Shown: positions 34,757 through 43,178 of the stretch, in pieces
Position numbering within the stretch: position 1 is the first letter of the stretch
How the letters are laid out: each line of letters begins with the position of its first letter
Notes under the pieces: generated by a model
Databases searched by the model: none
The model's input: the letters and a program-made list of their open reading frames with translations, nothing else
What the model was told of the DNA's origin: nothing
Made by a program: the position numbers and the translations under genes
Assembly: GCA_963749825.1 (NCBI GenBank)
Contig: CAVVOI010000022.1
Span: 7,568 to 71,567 of the forward strand
Reading direction: 5' to 3'
DNA: 64,000 bases
Origin: UBA11865 sp963749825
GTDB taxonomy: Bacteria; Chloroflexota; Anaerolineae; Promineifilales; Promineifilaceae

Positions 34757-35410
34757 TTGTACATAATCTTGTACATAATCTTGTACATAAACCAAACAGC
34801 GTACCCCAACAGCGGGCTGCTGAAACATGATGTGTCTGGGGGCTTTAGCGAACCTATCTACCAGGCACTGCATCAAGATCCGCAGTTGTTACTGGATGTG
34901 GCCAGCTTGCTTTTGGAGAAAAATTTTCCAGCATCGTTGCACGATGACATCTGCCTGGCCGTTGGCTTGCAAAGAGACCTGCCTGTCGTTACTGCTGGTG
35001 CCAACAGACACTACCGGGATCCGGATTTTCGGCCGAGCGTCCTTACTGCCTATGCTTATCGCTGTGCGGTTTGTGGCTTTGATATGCGACTCGGCTAGCG
35101 CACGGTCGGCATTGAGGCGGCGCATATTAAATGGCATCAGACAGGCGGTCCGGATATCGTCACTAACGGTCTAGCTTTGTGCATTATGCATCACAAATTG
35201 TTGGATCTCGGCGTGTATACGGTGACAGAAGGCCGGCAAATCCTCATCTCAGACAAAGTACATGGATATCACGGGCTTGATGAATGGGCCTTGCGCTATC
35301 ATGGGAAGGCGTTGGCTTCTCCACAGGACCCGAATGACTTCCCGCAGCCCGCGTTCTTGAACTGGCACCAACGGGAGGTATTTAAAGGATCCCCGCGCCA
35401 CTTGGAATAA
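34757..35410 (+). pseudogene. McrA-like HNH endonuclease with an in-frame amber stop
   Basis: One frame with a single TAG (35096-35098) encodes about 217 residues matching the C-terminal half of ScoMcrA/SprMcrA-type HNH endonucleases, which cut phosphorothioated or modified DNA. Before the stop: FRPSVLTAYAYRCAVCGFDM (first Cys pair). After it: VGIEAAHIKWHQTGGPD, NGLALCIMHHKLLD (HNH His and second metal-binding residues) and FLNWHQREVF. The N-terminal modification-recognition domain is missing or reduced. The stop lies inside the HNH core, so the product is inactive unless read through. Confidence 0.7.
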
Positions 35411-35491
35411 CCTGGGAGCCGCAATACTCTTCGGGTCTAAGAGTTTGTTTTGCACTATAATTTCACGCCAGCGTGAGGAAGGATTATCTAA

Positions 35492-36262
35492 ATGGTGGAC
35501 AAGTCACTAATACCCATCGAACAGAGAGAAGTCGATTTTTACGGCGACGATATCCCGGCCGTCATCATCGAAGGCGGCGAGGTTTATGTGCCTGTTCGTC
35601 CTATATGTCAGTACTTGGGCGTACAGTGGTCGGCACAAAGCAAAAGGATCAAGCGCGATCCGATTCTCTCTGAATCAATAGTCTCCGTGTCCGTAATGGA
35701 CACGCAGGGTGATCCACCACAGAGACGAACGATGACTTGCCTGCCTCTTGATTATCTGAACGGCTGGCTGTTTGGCATCAACGCCAATCGAGTTAAGCCT
35801 GAACTGAAAGAACAGCTACTCCGCTACCAGCGAGAATGTTACCGTGTTTTGGCAAAGCATTTTGCCCAACGTGAAGCAACGCCTGGCACGGCAACGTTGG
35901 CCCATGTGCGTGATATGAGTCTGGCAATCGCCACACTCGCTCAAGAGCAAATGGAATTTGAGCAGCAGACGGAGGATCGGTTTGAAGGTGTTGAGCTACG
36001 CCTGACTGTGGTGGAAGACAGGCTGTCGCCGGGAGAAGCCATCACTAACGACCAGGCTAGCCAGATCAGCCAGGCGGTGAAGGCTGTAGCCTTAGTTTAT
36101 TCAAAGCAAACAGATGCGAACCAATTCGGGGCCGTGTACGGCGAACTCTATCGTAAGTTCGGCATCACCAGCTACAAGCTGTTGCCGGCTAGCAAGTTTG
36201 AAGAGGCTATGAGTTGGCTGACCGAGTGGCACCAAACACTGGTTGGAGATGAGTCGTTTTAA
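35492..36262 (+). CDS. Phage antirepressor N-terminal-domain protein
   Basis: The 256-residue protein has an N-terminal P22-antirepressor-type (P22_AR_N) domain: YVPVRPICQYLGVQWSAQ then RIKRDPILSE and LPLDYLNGWLFGI (residues about 25-115). A helical coiled linker (about 130-180) is followed by a C-terminal part (KLLPASKFEEAMSWL) similar to ORF6C-type ends. GAGGAAGG lies 12 bases before ATG 35492. It is a typical cargo of prophages and integrative elements, and in this region is probably a leftover of one. In phages such proteins release repressors. It appears intact. Confidence 0.82.
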   Translation: MVDKSLIPIEQREVDFYGDDIPAVIIEGGEVYVPVRPICQYLGVQWSAQSKRIKRDPILSESIVSVSVMDTQGDPPQRRTMTCLPLDYLNGWLFGINANRVKPELKEQLLRYQRECYRVLAKHFAQREATPGTATLAHVRDMSLAIATLAQEQMEFEQQTEDRFEGVELRLTVVEDRLSPGEAITNDQASQISQAVKAVALVYSKQTDANQFGAVYGELYRKFGITSYKLLPASKFEEAMSWLTEWHQTLVGDESF

Positions 36263-36429
36263 GCCATAGAATCCTACCGGCGTAGGGGATGATTTAACCG
36301 CGAACAGGTGTTTCTACAGGAGCAACATCTCGTTTTTGGACTTACCTAAAATGTCGGCATGCCAACAGACATAATGTTAGTTAGCAAAGATGGGTGCCGT
36401 TCGGTGTATTTGGTCGACAATTGGGTAGT

Positions 36430-36585
36430 ATGAATTTTCGTGTGCTGATATACGCTAAGGTCTGAAGTCCTGGTGACCAATTGAACAATGTGCCTCTGCC
36501 TATTCCGCAGCCTACCGCCGCAACTCGGTGACAATTAGCTTGTCTACATCGGCGAACCTCTCGGGCTAAGATTGAAAACATCCTA
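36430..36585 (+). pseudogene. Degenerate serine recombinase N-terminus (tentative)
   Basis: From ATG 36430 one frame reads MNFRVLIYAKV, then a TGA, then SPGDQLNN. This resembles the first catalytic strand of serine recombinases (RVLIYARVSS, with the catalytic Ser lost to the stop). The rest of the frame is not recognisable. The match is short, so this is tentative, but fragments of the family lie on both sides. Confidence 0.3.
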
Positions 36586-36668
36586 AGATTCCGGGAACTA
36601 AATCAAATCATCTAACGTCTTTATGTGCGTTGCAGGAAATTAACCTGCAAACAAACAATAAAAAGGAA

Positions 36669-37118
36669 ATGGGAAAAGTGTTCAATCACAATCAAAAAAC
36701 TTACAAATTCAACAAAATGAAGGCAGGAGCAGGCTGGAATCCGTTATCTAATGATAAACAGAATAGCCTTGTCAAGAAAGGAATCAGCCTTTTCTTTATT
36801 ATCATGGTGCTACTGCAACTAACAGCGTGTGGAACAACAACGACAGATACAGAAGAAAACCTTCCTCCTGCTGCTGTACTAGAAGTAGTACAATCTTGGC
36901 TCGCTGAGCAACTGAATGTGCCAGTGGAAGACATTAAGATTGTTAGTACCGAACAGGTGGAATGGACAGATTCTTGCTTTGGACTCGGCGGCCCGGCCGA
37001 AACATGTGCGGCCGAAGCAACCCCAGGCTGGCGAATAAATTTTGAGGTGAATGGACAGGCGTACGAAGTTCGCTCCAATGAGACCGGAACTCTCGCTCGC
37101 AGCCCACAGATCCCCTAA
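36669..37118 (+). CDS. Small putative lipoprotein
   Basis: From ATG 36669 the protein has 149 residues, with hydrophobic segment ISLFFIIMVLL and lipobox LTAC (C54). The n-region before it is unusually long; an internal ATG at 36717 would shorten it. The mature part has a Pro-Pro-Ala-x-Val segment (LPPAAVLEVVQSWLAEQLN) and a PepSY-like alpha/beta unit ending WRINFEVNGQAYEVRSNETG. Two Cys (DSCFG, AETCAAE) may form a disulfide. Such lipoproteins are frequent in Chloroflexota and cyanobacteria (family inference). A good terminator follows at 37206. Confidence 0.6.
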   Translation: MGKVFNHNQKTYKFNKMKAGAGWNPLSNDKQNSLVKKGISLFFIIMVLLQLTACGTTTTDTEENLPPAAVLEVVQSWLAEQLNVPVEDIKIVSTEQVEWTDSCFGLGGPAETCAAEATPGWRINFEVNGQAYEVRSNETGTLARSPQIP

Positions 37119-37205
37119 AGTCAAGAATGACCCATTTAGTCGGAATAAATCTTGTTGTTCTCTTAACTTCAAATCCTAACCGGTAAATAGCCTATCTTCT
37201 CTAAT

Positions 37206-37245
37206 ATGACCCAATGAGATTCAAAATATTCGTTGGGTCATTTTT
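37206..37245 (+). terminator. Intrinsic terminator
   Basis: ATGACCCAA (37206-37214) pairs with TTGGGTCAT (37233-37241), followed by TTTTA. The 9-bp stem with an 18-nt AT-rich loop suits rho-independent termination of the lipoprotein gene 90 bp upstream. Confidence 0.65.
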
Positions 37246-37355
37246 ACGTATAACACGCATAGCAATCGCATAAATTATTAAGCATACCTGATGGGATCGG
37301 GTAAATTCGGGATACGTACAGAAAGTTACCAAGACTCGACAGAAACCACCTAATT

Positions 37356-37640
37356 TCACACCGGATTTTGGGCGTTTTGAACCGTTTTTCGCCTCAACCC
37401 GTGCTTCTTCAACCACCGGCTCATATTCGTCTCCGTCGTACCAAAACGGCTAGCAATGTATTTTTGTGTGGAGCCTTCAGCAAGCAATCTTTCAATCTCA
37501 TCCCGATGCTTATCAAGTTTGCTTTTGCCGCTCCCTTTAGGACGGCCAATAGGTTTGCCACTGCGTTTTCGTGCCGCCAGCGCTTCTTTTGTACGCTGGC
37601 TGATTAAATCCCGTTCAATTTCGGCTGCCATCGTAAAGGG
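37356..37640 (-). pseudogene. C-terminal fragment of a Hin/resolvase-type serine recombinase
   Basis: About 93 codons end in a serine resolvase tail: MAAEIERDLISQRTKEAL (the E-helix), the AT-hook-like KPIGRPKGSGKSKLD and a Hin-type helix-turn-helix (EIERLLAEGSTQKYIASRFG, then NMSRWLKKHGL). The catalytic domain is absent; an in-frame TGA (37644-37646) closes the frame just upstream. The DNA-binding part alone might still bind an old res site, but no recombinase activity is possible. Confidence 0.72.
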
Positions 37641-37646
37641 TCGTCA

Positions 37647-37982
37647 AAGCTCTACCTGTGGGGCGACATGAACTCCAGCATACAAAGGCAGCTTACTTGC
37701 GCAAGCCCCCTGGCTTGAGCCAATCACTTGGTCGCATTTTCGAATCCTGCACGGCAAACCTTGTATGTAGAGGTAAACGACTCCGCCACCGGCACATGTG
37801 GCGGTATATTCTTTCTGTGTTTGATTCTAGCAGTTCCCCTAAGCGTTCCGCTGGCGCAGAAGCAGAGATTATGGGATCATCAGAAGCATGAAATGGGAGG
37901 TGCGTGACAAACTGAGCAGTAAAAATCCCGCAGGTTGTTTGCTCTTACTGAATGTGGTTAACAACTCTAGAAAGGTGAACAA
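37647..37982. other. Intergenic stretch with one hairpin
   Basis: No gene is supported. CCGCCAC (37783-37789) pairs with GTGGCGG (37798-37804), followed on the plus strand by TATATTCTTTCTG, a weak terminator-like hairpin. The minus-strand frame of the recombinase fragment stays open for about 50 codons beyond its TGA, but the sequence is not recognisable. Confidence 0.3.
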
Positions 37983-38441
37983 ATGGTTGTCGATCAATGC
38001 ATGAAGCAAGAGGTTGTTACAGTGCCAGTCACGGCAACGATTGCGGAAGCCGTTTCTCTCTTTAACGATCACCACGTCGGCATGCTGCCGGTTCTAAATG
38101 GGGAAGGTCGCTTGGTTGGCATCTTGAACCTGCGCGACGTCTTGGACCTGATCATGCCCGCTTTCGTCAACCTGATCGACGACTTTGACTACGTGGGCGA
38201 CTTCGGGGTGCTCGAGGGAAAGCAGCCCTCCAATGACCTGCTAATTCAACCGGTCACGGCCGTAATGGGACCGTCCGTCTCCGTCCCTGCAAACAGCGGC
38301 TTGCTTCGGGCATTCGCCTACTTGCACAAATACGAGCTCCTGGACCTGCCTGTTGTAAACGGCAGGGATCGCCTGGTCGGCCTTGTCTCGCGCGTCGATG
38401 TTGGTCGCGCCCTGCTGGCTGGCTGGCGCTTGAACATATAG
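37983..38441 (+). CDS. CBS-domain pair protein
   Basis: The 152-residue protein is two CBS motifs: CMKQEVVTVPVTATIAEAVSLF with GRLVGILNLRDVLD, and VMGPSVSVPANSGLL with DRLVGLVSRVDVGRAL. Together they form one Bateman module that binds adenine nucleotides or similar ligands. Between them is an acidic insert (FVNLIDDFDYVGDFG). GAAAGGTG lies before ATG 37983. The next gene, a 12-TM-type ion transporter, starts 11 bp after the stop, so this probably senses energy state for that transporter. Confidence 0.85.
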   Translation: MVVDQCMKQEVVTVPVTATIAEAVSLFNDHHVGMLPVLNGEGRLVGILNLRDVLDLIMPAFVNLIDDFDYVGDFGVLEGKQPSNDLLIQPVTAVMGPSVSVPANSGLLRAFAYLHKYELLDLPVVNGRDRLVGLVSRVDVGRALLAGWRLNI

Positions 38442-38452
38442 GGGAAACGTTG

Positions 38453-39745
38453 ATGACCGAGGTCATGCTGGTTTCTAGCATCATATTCCTCGTCACCTTG
38501 GCCGTCATCTTCACCGAAAAGATCCAGCGCTCCATTGTGGCCATATTCGGGGCCGTTCTCATGGTGGGCGTTGGGACAATCCTCGGTTTCTATGGTGAGG
38601 AAGAGGCCATCGAAGCCATCGACTTTCATACCTTGGGGCTGTTGCTGGGCATGATGACCCTGGTCGCCCTGCTGGAGCCCACCGGCTTTTTCCAATACCT
38701 GGCAATTGGCGCCGGCCGCTTGTCACGAGGCAACGCTTTCATTCTCCTGATTCTTCTAGGGACCGTCACTACCGTTCTCTCGCTTTTCTTGGATAACGTC
38801 ACAACAGTTGTACTTATCGCGCCCGTGGGAGTCTTGATAAGCGAGATCCTGGGCATCAACTCTATACCACTGCTGATGGCCATGGCCTTGCTATCGGATA
38901 CGGGTGGTGCGGGGACGCTGATCGGTGATCCGCCAAACATCCTGATCGGGTCGGCTGCCGGTCTGTCGTTCAATGATTTCCTGGCCAACGCGCTACCAAT
39001 TGTGACTGTAACCTGGCTGGTGGTGCTGGGAATGCTACTCTATCTGTTCCGTAACGACCTACGCGAAAGTGTGATCGACGCCGAGGCTGTAGATAAGCTC
39101 GACCCGTCCCTCGCTCTTGATGATCCCGTCACGGCAAGGAAAGTACTCATCGTTCTTGGCGCGACCATCCTGCTGTTCTTCCTCCAAGACCGACTTGGTC
39201 TTAGCTCATCTTTCATTGCTCTCGCCGCGGCGGCCGTCGCTCTCATGTGGGTGCGTCCTGACATGCACAAACTCTTCGAGCGCATTGAGTGGAGTGTAAT
39301 CATTTTCTTTATGGCACTGTTCGTGGCAGTTGGCGGCCTCGAGGCTGCCGGGGTACTGGACGCTATTGCCAAAGTCATTGCTGGCGCGGCCGACCTGCAT
39401 CCGGTCCTGTTGGGCGTCGTCATGATCTGGGTGGTAGCAATTCTATCGGCCATTGTGGACAACATTCCCATCACCATCGCCTTGATTCCCGTGATCCTGA
39501 GCTTGGGCGCGACAGGAGTCAATACGACACCGTTGTGGTGGGCCATGGTATTTGGCGCCGGTTTTGGCGGCAATGGAACCATCATCGGATCCACCGCCAA
39601 TATCGTGGTCGTCTCCGTTTCGGAAAGAACGCGCAACCCGATAACGGCCACTATCTGGAGCCGGCGCGGCCTGCCTGTCATGATCACCGCCTGTGCCGTA
39701 GCCAGCGTGCTGTTCGTCTTGATGTACCCGTTGCTCAGCCAATAA
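38453..39745 (+). CDS. ArsB/NhaD-type (SLC13/IT superfamily) membrane transporter
   Basis: The 430-residue integral membrane protein has the ion-transporter-superfamily pattern: FLDNVTTVVLIAPV in the first half and the repeated SAIVDNIPITIALIPV in the second, each with the membrane-hairpin Asp-Asn. DTGGAGTLIGDPPNILIG and FGGNGTIIGSTANIV match the P-protein/NhaD/ArsB class. Substrate could be arsenite, Na+/H+ or dicarboxylate. ATG 38453 is preferred over TTG 38450; GGGG lies 10 bases upstream. It is paired with the CBS protein. No ars regulator or reductase is nearby, which argues against a dedicated arsenite role. Confidence 0.87.
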   Translation: MTEVMLVSSIIFLVTLAVIFTEKIQRSIVAIFGAVLMVGVGTILGFYGEEEAIEAIDFHTLGLLLGMMTLVALLEPTGFFQYLAIGAGRLSRGNAFILLILLGTVTTVLSLFLDNVTTVVLIAPVGVLISEILGINSIPLLMAMALLSDTGGAGTLIGDPPNILIGSAAGLSFNDFLANALPIVTVTWLVVLGMLLYLFRNDLRESVIDAEAVDKLDPSLALDDPVTARKVLIVLGATILLFFLQDRLGLSSSFIALAAAAVALMWVRPDMHKLFERIEWSVIIFFMALFVAVGGLEAAGVLDAIAKVIAGAADLHPVLLGVVMIWVVAILSAIVDNIPITIALIPVILSLGATGVNTTPLWWAMVFGAGFGGNGTIIGSTANIVVVSVSERTRNPITATIWSRRGLPVMITACAVASVLFVLMYPLLSQ

Positions 39746-39780
39746 ATACGCGACAGCAAACACTGCGCATTCCTTGAGCG

Positions 39781-40686
39781 TTATTGGTTTCGCACTATCA
39801 GTGTGGCGCACGCTGCCTTTCGCAGCACTTTTTCGGAGACACTGCCCATCAACCAGAGCCCTACCCCACTTCGGCCATGGCTCGACATGACAATCAGATC
39901 GACCTCATATTTGTCGGCGGTATCGACAATAGTGGCAGCTTCGGGGCCAGAAGCAGTCTCAACACGTATTGATAGAGACTCGCTTGTCTGGACTGCCTGA
40001 ATATCTAGCAAATAAACCATTGCTGCTTCATTGAGATTATCTTCGATCTCTTCAAAGAGGTCATGGCTGCCAATGGGATCTTGGTCGGTAAATATGGGCG
40101 GTGACACCCGTAATAGCAAGATTTCTAAATTCCAAATGGATGCCAGGGCCACCGCAGGCTTCAGAGCGCGTTCCGATAGCGGAGATCCATCTAGGGGAAC
40201 CATAACTCGTTTCCTAGGTAGCGACTCAGTGGTTCCTAGAGGTCGAATCATTAACGTATCGCAGGGAGCTCGGCGCAGGATCTTAATGGCCACATTGCCG
40301 TAAACCCAACGGCTAAGAGCATTTTGGCCGTGACTTGACATAACGATCAGATCGATGTCTTCTTTCTTTGCGTAATCGATAATCGATTTTGCTGCCGACC
40401 CGCTTGTTGTTGAAGTTATGATGTTTAATTCGGGTCTTATGAAGCGTCCGCGCAATGACCGCAGATACAAATCGGCCATCTGTTTTCGCGCATCGATAAT
40501 TCTTCGGTTCAGAGTCGGATCGAGGTTCAGCACCAGACCAGTAACAACCTGAAGACAATGAACCTCAGCCTTCATAGAACTCGCGATTTCCATTGCGGGT
40601 ATCATTGCCATCTCGGCCAATTCAGAGCCATCGAGAGGGACAAGAATACGCTGATATTTGAACGATGGTTCAGTTAGCTCTTTCAC
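39781..40686 (-). CDS. Universal stress protein, two UspA domains
   Basis: The 301-residue protein has two UspA domains. Domain 1 (about 10-150): RILVPLDGSELAEMA and MSSHGQNALSRWVYGNVA; domain 2 (about 160-300): RVMVPLDGSPLSERAL and MSSHGRSGVGLWLMGSVSEKVL. The G-2x-G-9x-G-S/T nucleotide loop is good in domain 2 and partly altered in domain 1. GTG 40686 is the start, with GGAGG 5 bases upstream. It is cytoplasmic and ATP-binding by family. It converges on the CBS/transporter pair. A TATAAT-like box lies on the minus strand at 40788-40793, about 100 bp upstream. Confidence 0.9.
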   Translation of the reverse strand: MKELTEPSFKYQRILVPLDGSELAEMAMIPAMEIASSMKAEVHCLQVVTGLVLNLDPTLNRRIIDARKQMADLYLRSLRGRFIRPELNIITSTTSGSAAKSIIDYAKKEDIDLIVMSSHGQNALSRWVYGNVAIKILRRAPCDTLMIRPLGTTESLPRKRVMVPLDGSPLSERALKPAVALASIWNLEILLLRVSPPIFTDQDPIGSHDLFEEIEDNLNEAAMVYLLDIQAVQTSESLSIRVETASGPEAATIVDTADKYEVDLIVMSSHGRSGVGLWLMGSVSEKVLRKAACATLIVRNQ

Positions 40687-40872
40687 GGCACCTCCACGGA
40701 TTTCGATACCTCAACCCTTGGTAATGAAGCCGCTCTTCTGCTCTCCCAATTCTTGCTGGATCTAAAGCTTTCGACATATGGACATCTATTATAGCATCAC
40801 AAAGATTCAGTCAGTCCGAAGCTAAAGGAAAGTCTCAGTAGATAGGGGTTTTTGCATATCCCCCAACCAGGT

Positions 40873-42021
40873 TCAATCCAGCGTTTGAGAGACCGGTATG
40901 GACTGGATTGGATATCGTGCAAGCTCCTGCACCATCACCGCAATGTCAATCTGTTCAGGGGAGCCTCTGAACTCAAAACGACCGTGGAAATTGATGTGCT
41001 GCCAGGCCACAGGAGAAACGTGCTCCAACAAGGCAATCTGTCGGGCGTCCCCTGCTTGCTCCTTCAGGCGTAGCAGGTCGGAAAGAATGGTCGCGTTGTA
41101 GTGGATGATGCAGTTGGTGATCAGCCGGCTACACTCGCTCCAGATCTATTGCTCGTGCTCCGTCTTGAAGCGTAGCTTGCCGAAATTAGCGTACGATACG
41201 GCGCGTCGTAGCTGGTGGTAGTTCTCTCCCCGGCTCAATGCCCGTTGCACGTTGCTGCGTAACGGAGGTGAGTCAATGAAGTCGAGGAGGTAAAGGGAGC
41301 GCATAATATTATCGTATTCCCAGAGCGCGCGCTTGGTCCTGTTCTTTCTGGCGTATGCACTGAGCTTCCCGACGAGGATGAATTGCGTCGTCGTCTTGAG
41401 AGCCAGCGAGAGGAGGATGCGCTGGATGTTCTCCCATTCATTTTCGATTAGGCTCCGCTGGATCTTGCGAATCGGCTTTAGGGCCAAGCCACCATAGCGG
41501 CTGGGGTGCTTGAAACCGTACAGCGATGTGCGCACCTTGTCATAGAGATCCTTGTAGCGTGGCGCGAACTGATAGCCGAAGAAGTGGAGCAGGGCAAAGT
41601 TCACTGGGTTACTGCCATGAGTGTCGGTGGAATGGATAGTGGGCTGCACCTCGGTCGTGTTATTGAACAGCAAGTCGAAAACATAATGGCTTTCATGTTC
41701 GTTCGCGCCAATGACGCGGGCGTTGATCGGGATGTGGTTGGCAACGAGCGTGTAGGCCACAATCCCTTTTTTCAAGCCGAAGTATTTGGACGAGTGGCGG
41801 GCATTGATGGTATGCAGGCGGGTCTCAAATTTCTGGCCATCGCTGCTGGAGTGCACCGTCTCCCCGATGTCGTAGTGGTGGAAGATAGGGAGGCCGGCCG
41901 TCGCGTTGCTGACAGCATCGTTGGCTGCCTGCAGTGTCTCTAACCGGATGAAATTGTCCGAAGCATCGGCCAGCGTCGCGTAGGCGACATCGGAGATGGT
42001 ACCCATGCGGCCCAATCCCAT
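40873..42021 (-). pseudogene. Tn3-family transposase C-terminal remnant with an in-frame amber stop
   Basis: A minus-strand frame of about 382 codons, interrupted once by TAG (41146-41148), is the C-terminal part of a Tn3 TnpA: DVAYATLADASDNFIRLETL, the catalytic region STDTHGSNPVNFALLHFFG, then LIENEWENIQRILLSLALK. After the stop it continues IWSECSRLITNCIIHYNATIL to a normal end (about 90 codons), so the stop is a point mutation (GAG to TAG would fit). The N-terminal half is removed where the MITE-like element at 42024 begins. It is not functional. Confidence 0.82.
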
Positions 42022-42023
42022 GT

Positions 42024-42280
42024 TTAGTATCCACTAGTAACCGGACAGAAAAGTGACATAGCACATATTTTGGGTATTTTCCTGAGAAAATCACGGATTT
42101 ACCCATGATTTCGGCTCCTGAACGCGTTTTTTCTCTACATGATGACACATTCTGGGGCAAGCGAGCTTATCATTTCCGCTCTAGAAGCCAACAAAAACAC
42201 CCGAATTTGGCGAATTTGACCGATTTGGGGGTCAAAAACACCCTGTGTCACTTTTCTGTCTAAAAACTAGTGGATACTAA
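42024..42280. mobile_element. MITE-like element with 35-bp terminal inverted repeats
   Basis: The left end (42024-42058) and right end (42246-42280) are inverted repeats of 35 bp with only about six mismatches: both begin TTAGTATCCACTAGT and end GACAGAAAAGTGACA. The 257-bp body has no ORF. It is therefore a miniature, non-autonomous transposable element. It borders and truncates the Tn3 transposase on the left and the GNAT gene on the right. No certain target duplication is visible. The parent transposase is not in the window. Confidence 0.82.
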
Positions 42281-42785
42281 TTACACGACTCTGTATGGCT
42301 GGCGGAACGATCCAGCATCTCTCTTTCTCTGGTCCTATCCAAGACGACTAGTCTCTATGCACGAGTACATCAATAGTTTTGAGCGCTCGCTTGATGGATT
42401 CATCGATATCTACTTGTTAATAGAGGATACAACAACCAAGGTCCCTATTGGTTTTATCTATAACTACGATACAAGCAGGATCGACAATTATACATTCTTA
42501 GCGACATATTTGTGCCAGGATCGACGTAATCAAGGCGTCGGAAAGGTATCAATTGCAATGTTTATTGATTACCTGTTTTGCTATTTTCCTTTCAGGAAAA
42601 TCTACTGTGAGGCATTTGAATTCAACGATGTGTCTGTTGGGTTTGCTAGGTCATACAAACTTGAACAAGAGGGCTTCTTCGCAAAGCATCGTTGGTATGG
42701 AGGCCAATACTGGGGACTTTACCGCTATGCATTGTACAGGGAGGAATGGCCAAGAATACACCCCAAGATTCTGGGAAGGTCTTGA
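42270..42785 (+). CDS. GNAT acetyltransferase, probably 5'-truncated by the MITE
   Basis: The 171-codon frame begins with GTG 42270 inside the MITE right terminus. It is a RimJ/RimL-type N-acetyltransferase: LYGWRNDPASLFLW near the start, YLCQDRRNQGVGKVSIAMFIDYLF as the acetyl-CoA loop (Q/RxxGxG/A) and CEAFEFNDVSVGFARSYKLEQEG at the end. Normal members have about 15-25 residues before WRND, including the first strand, which are replaced by four element-derived codons. No ribosome binding site fits the GTG. It may be dead or expressed as a shortened enzyme. Confidence 0.65.
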   Translation: MDTNYTTLYGWRNDPASLFLWSYPRRLVSMHEYINSFERSLDGFIDIYLLIEDTTTKVPIGFIYNYDTSRIDNYTFLATYLCQDRRNQGVGKVSIAMFIDYLFCYFPFRKIYCEAFEFNDVSVGFARSYKLEQEGFFAKHRWYGGQYWGLYRYALYREEWPRIHPKILGRS

Positions 42786-43178
42786 CGGCTTTCGCTCAAA
42801 GAAGCTCAGTGACCGAATTCAATCTCAACTCAGTGTAAGAAAGAATATGTGATCGAATGCAGGGATTGTAGTGCATTGCGTGCATTGCAATCAATACAAT
42901 AGCCCAAACTAGATAGCTCCGAATAGTAGTGTTCAGAAACATGATAGCGGTTGGTTTCTTAACTTTGTTTTCCTAATCGAGTTTTTTGACTTATCGCTTC
43001 TGAGGAGAGGTTGATCGTTTATCAGCAAACCTAGGTATTAATTTGTGGGGGGTAAATCTACACCCGCTTCTATCAAATTAGAGTCGTATTTCGACGCGAT
43101 CTCTCTTGTTTGATAGCAACATCGTAATCATTTGGCCGGGTGACAGCATTGCGCGGCTAGGGTTTAGTCATGAAAGAG
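42786..43178. other. Intergenic gap, nothing recognised
   Basis: An AT-rich stretch between convergent genes (GNAT and the CNNM-type gene) without a supported ORF, tRNA or strong hairpin. Confidence 0.3.

Noticed and set aside
36630..36668. Earlier TTG start for the small lipoprotein
   Set aside because: It would extend an already too-long n-region before the lipobox, and no ribosome binding site precedes the TTG.
37700..37780. TTCGAATCC word resembling a tRNA T-loop
   Set aside because: No T-stem, anticodon arm or acceptor pairing could be built around it on either strand.
39040..39759. Minus-strand open frame (239 codons) opposite the ArsB/NhaD-type transporter
   Set aside because: The translation is low-complexity Thr/Ser/Ala/Arg/Met sequence from the antisense of membrane-segment codons. 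The plus-strand gene is clearly real.
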